This document shows positions 5,339 through 6,329 of a DNA stretch of 6,329 nucleotides, in pieces. The notes under the pieces were generated by a model. The model saw only the letters and a list, made by a program, of their open reading frames with translations. It was not told the DNA's origin and made no database searches. The stretch is from Acidobacteriaceae bacterium. GTDB lineage: Bacteria > Acidobacteriota > Terriglobia > Terriglobales > Acidobacteriaceae. The first letter of the stretch is position 1, and every line of letters starts with the position of its first letter. Location: positions 1-6,329 of the forward strand of contig DAHXOQ010000168.1 in assembly GCA_027364815.1 (NCBI GenBank), given 5' to 3'. Made by a program: the position numbers and the translations under genes.

Positions 5339-6329
5339 ATGCTTAGGGTCGGCTATCCTGAAAAACTCGCTTACGCGCTCCCAAATGAAATTCCCGCAGG
5401 AGTTGAACTCGTCCCGCTCGCCGATTCGCTTAGCGAAGAAATTTCTCTCGATGTTCTCATCGGCGATCCCTATCCATCGCGCACCATTCTCAAGTGGCCT
5501 CATCTACGCGGCGTCAAACTTCTCCTCGCGCTCCTCGCCGGCACGGAGTGGGCTCCGCCACTCGTCGGCCCATCAGTCACCATCTGCAATGCGCGCGGCG
5601 CACACACTCTCGCCACGGCTGAGTGGGTCATCACCGCCATCCTCTCCATGCTCAAATACATTCCGCTCCACATCGAGGTTCAAAAAAGTGGCAAATGGAA
5701 ACGCCGCTTTGAAGCCGCTCATCTCTACGCCGACCTGCACAACGACCGTCGCGAACTTCTTCCTCCCGTCATGCAGGAGGAACTCACCGGCAAGCGCGTT
5801 CTCCTCATCGGCTACGGCTCCATCGGCCAGCAGATTGAAAGCTTCCTGGCGCCATTTAAAGTTGAACTCACACGTGTCGCCCGTACCGCACGCACTACTT
5901 CAGACGGTCACGCGATTTGCGCCATCACTGAGCTCGACACTCTGATTCCGCAAGCTGAAATCATCATCCTCATCCTTCCCTCCACCGATGAGACTCATCA
6001 TCTCTTCGACGCGCGCCGCATCGCGCGCATGCAGCAAGGCGCGCTCATCGTCAATGCCGCACGCGGTCCCATCATCGACACCGGCGCACTTGTTGAAGCA
6101 CTCACTGCCGGTCGCATCCGCGCCGCTCTCGACGTCACCGACCCCGAGCCGCTCCCTGAAAACCACCCGCTCTGGCACTGCCCAAACACGCTCATCACCG
6201 CACACATCGGCGGCTCCAGCCCCAACTTCGCCATCCGCTCCATGAGCGTCGCATTCGAAGAACTCCGCCGCTACGTCAACGCCGAACCTCTCCAAAACGT
6301 CGTCCAGCAGGGCAGGGAGCTTTTTATTT
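5339..6329 (+). CDS. D-2-hydroxyacid dehydrogenase, NAD(P)-dependent (3' end beyond window)
   Basis: The frame is open from ATG 5339 to the last base (330 codons) with no stop. It should reduce 2-oxo acids to D-2-hydroxy acids, or the reverse, with NAD(P)H in the cytosol. The Rossmann motif GYGSIGQ (158-164) lies inside the nucleotide-binding domain. LPSTDETHHLF (213-223) is the family's LP-x-T-x-x-T-x-x-L/I region. The catalytic triad is visible as Arg242 in NAARG, Glu270 in DVTDPEPLP and His289 in TAHIGG. The N-terminal substrate domain (about 1-100) includes CNARGAHTLATAEW (83-96). Similarity reaches the region where relatives end, so only a few residues are likely missing. AAAGGAG 5 nt upstream fixes the start. 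Glyoxylate/hydroxypyruvate reductase-like or phosphoglycerate dehydrogenase-like substrates are possible; the sequence does not decide. It is divergent from the FUSC gene, which hints at shared regulation. Confidence 0.92.
   Translation, partial: MLRVGYPEKLAYALPNEIPAGVELVPLADSLSEEISLDVLIGDPYPSRTILKWPHLRGVKLLLALLAGTEWAPPLVGPSVTICNARGAHTLATAEWVITAILSMLKYIPLHIEVQKSGKWKRRFEAAHLYADLHNDRRELLPPVMQEELTGKRVLLIGYGSIGQQIESFLAPFKVELTRVARTARTTSDGHAICAITELDTLIPQAEIIILILPSTDETHHLFDARRIARMQQGALIVNAARGPIIDTGALVEALTAGRIRAALDVTDPEPLPENHPLWHCPNTLITAHIGGSSPNFAIRSMSVAFEELRRYVNAEPLQNVVQQGRELFI

Noticed and set aside
5256..5945. 229-codon plus-strand frame overlapping the dehydrogenase gene
   Set aside because: It is Ser/Pro/Arg-rich and without motifs. 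The frame starting at 5339 carries the Rossmann motif and the catalytic Arg-Glu-His residues, and has a strong ribosome site.

Overview
The window is ordinary bacterial chromosome with densely packed genes. Coding sequence favours codons ending in C or G, and the protein families and overall style suggest a Terriglobia-type acidobacterium. Three things point that way: the HisA is a short, divergent form that I associate with that group; the proteins resemble acidobacterial homologues from memory; and the 4052-4084 hairpin looks like an intergenic palindrome I recall from those genomes. The assignment is inference, since no rRNA or marker gene is present.

Region 1 (1-2762, + strand) is the core of a histidine biosynthesis operon in the order hisB, hisH, hisF, hisA. 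All junctions overlap: 40 bp for hisB/hisH, 4 bp (ATGA) for hisH/hisF and 7 bp for hisF/hisA, so one transcript with translational coupling is likely. A reading frame that ends at 22-24 may be the tail of a further upstream his gene overlapping the hisB start. HisH and HisF form imidazole-glycerol-phosphate synthase. HisA supplies its substrate PRFAR, and HisB dehydrates the product IGP. No hisI or hisE appears downstream of hisA in this window.

Region 2 (2763-4016, + strand) holds, after a 78 bp gap, a complete class I/II PLP-dependent aminotransferase of the aspartate/aromatic aminotransferase type. It is followed by a convergent intergenic gap with an imperfect hairpin.

Region 3 (4094-6329) is a divergent pair separated by 96 bp. 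On the minus strand is a single-unit FUSC-family inner-membrane protein (putative aromatic-acid or small-molecule exporter type). On the plus strand is a D-2-hydroxyacid dehydrogenase that runs off the right edge almost complete.

I see no mobile element, CRISPR array, tRNA, rRNA or clearly novel multi-gene system. The points most worth a second look are the two unusual ends of HisB, the altered active-site loop of HisA, the 4052-4084 hairpin repeat, and the FUSC/dehydrogenase divergent pair.
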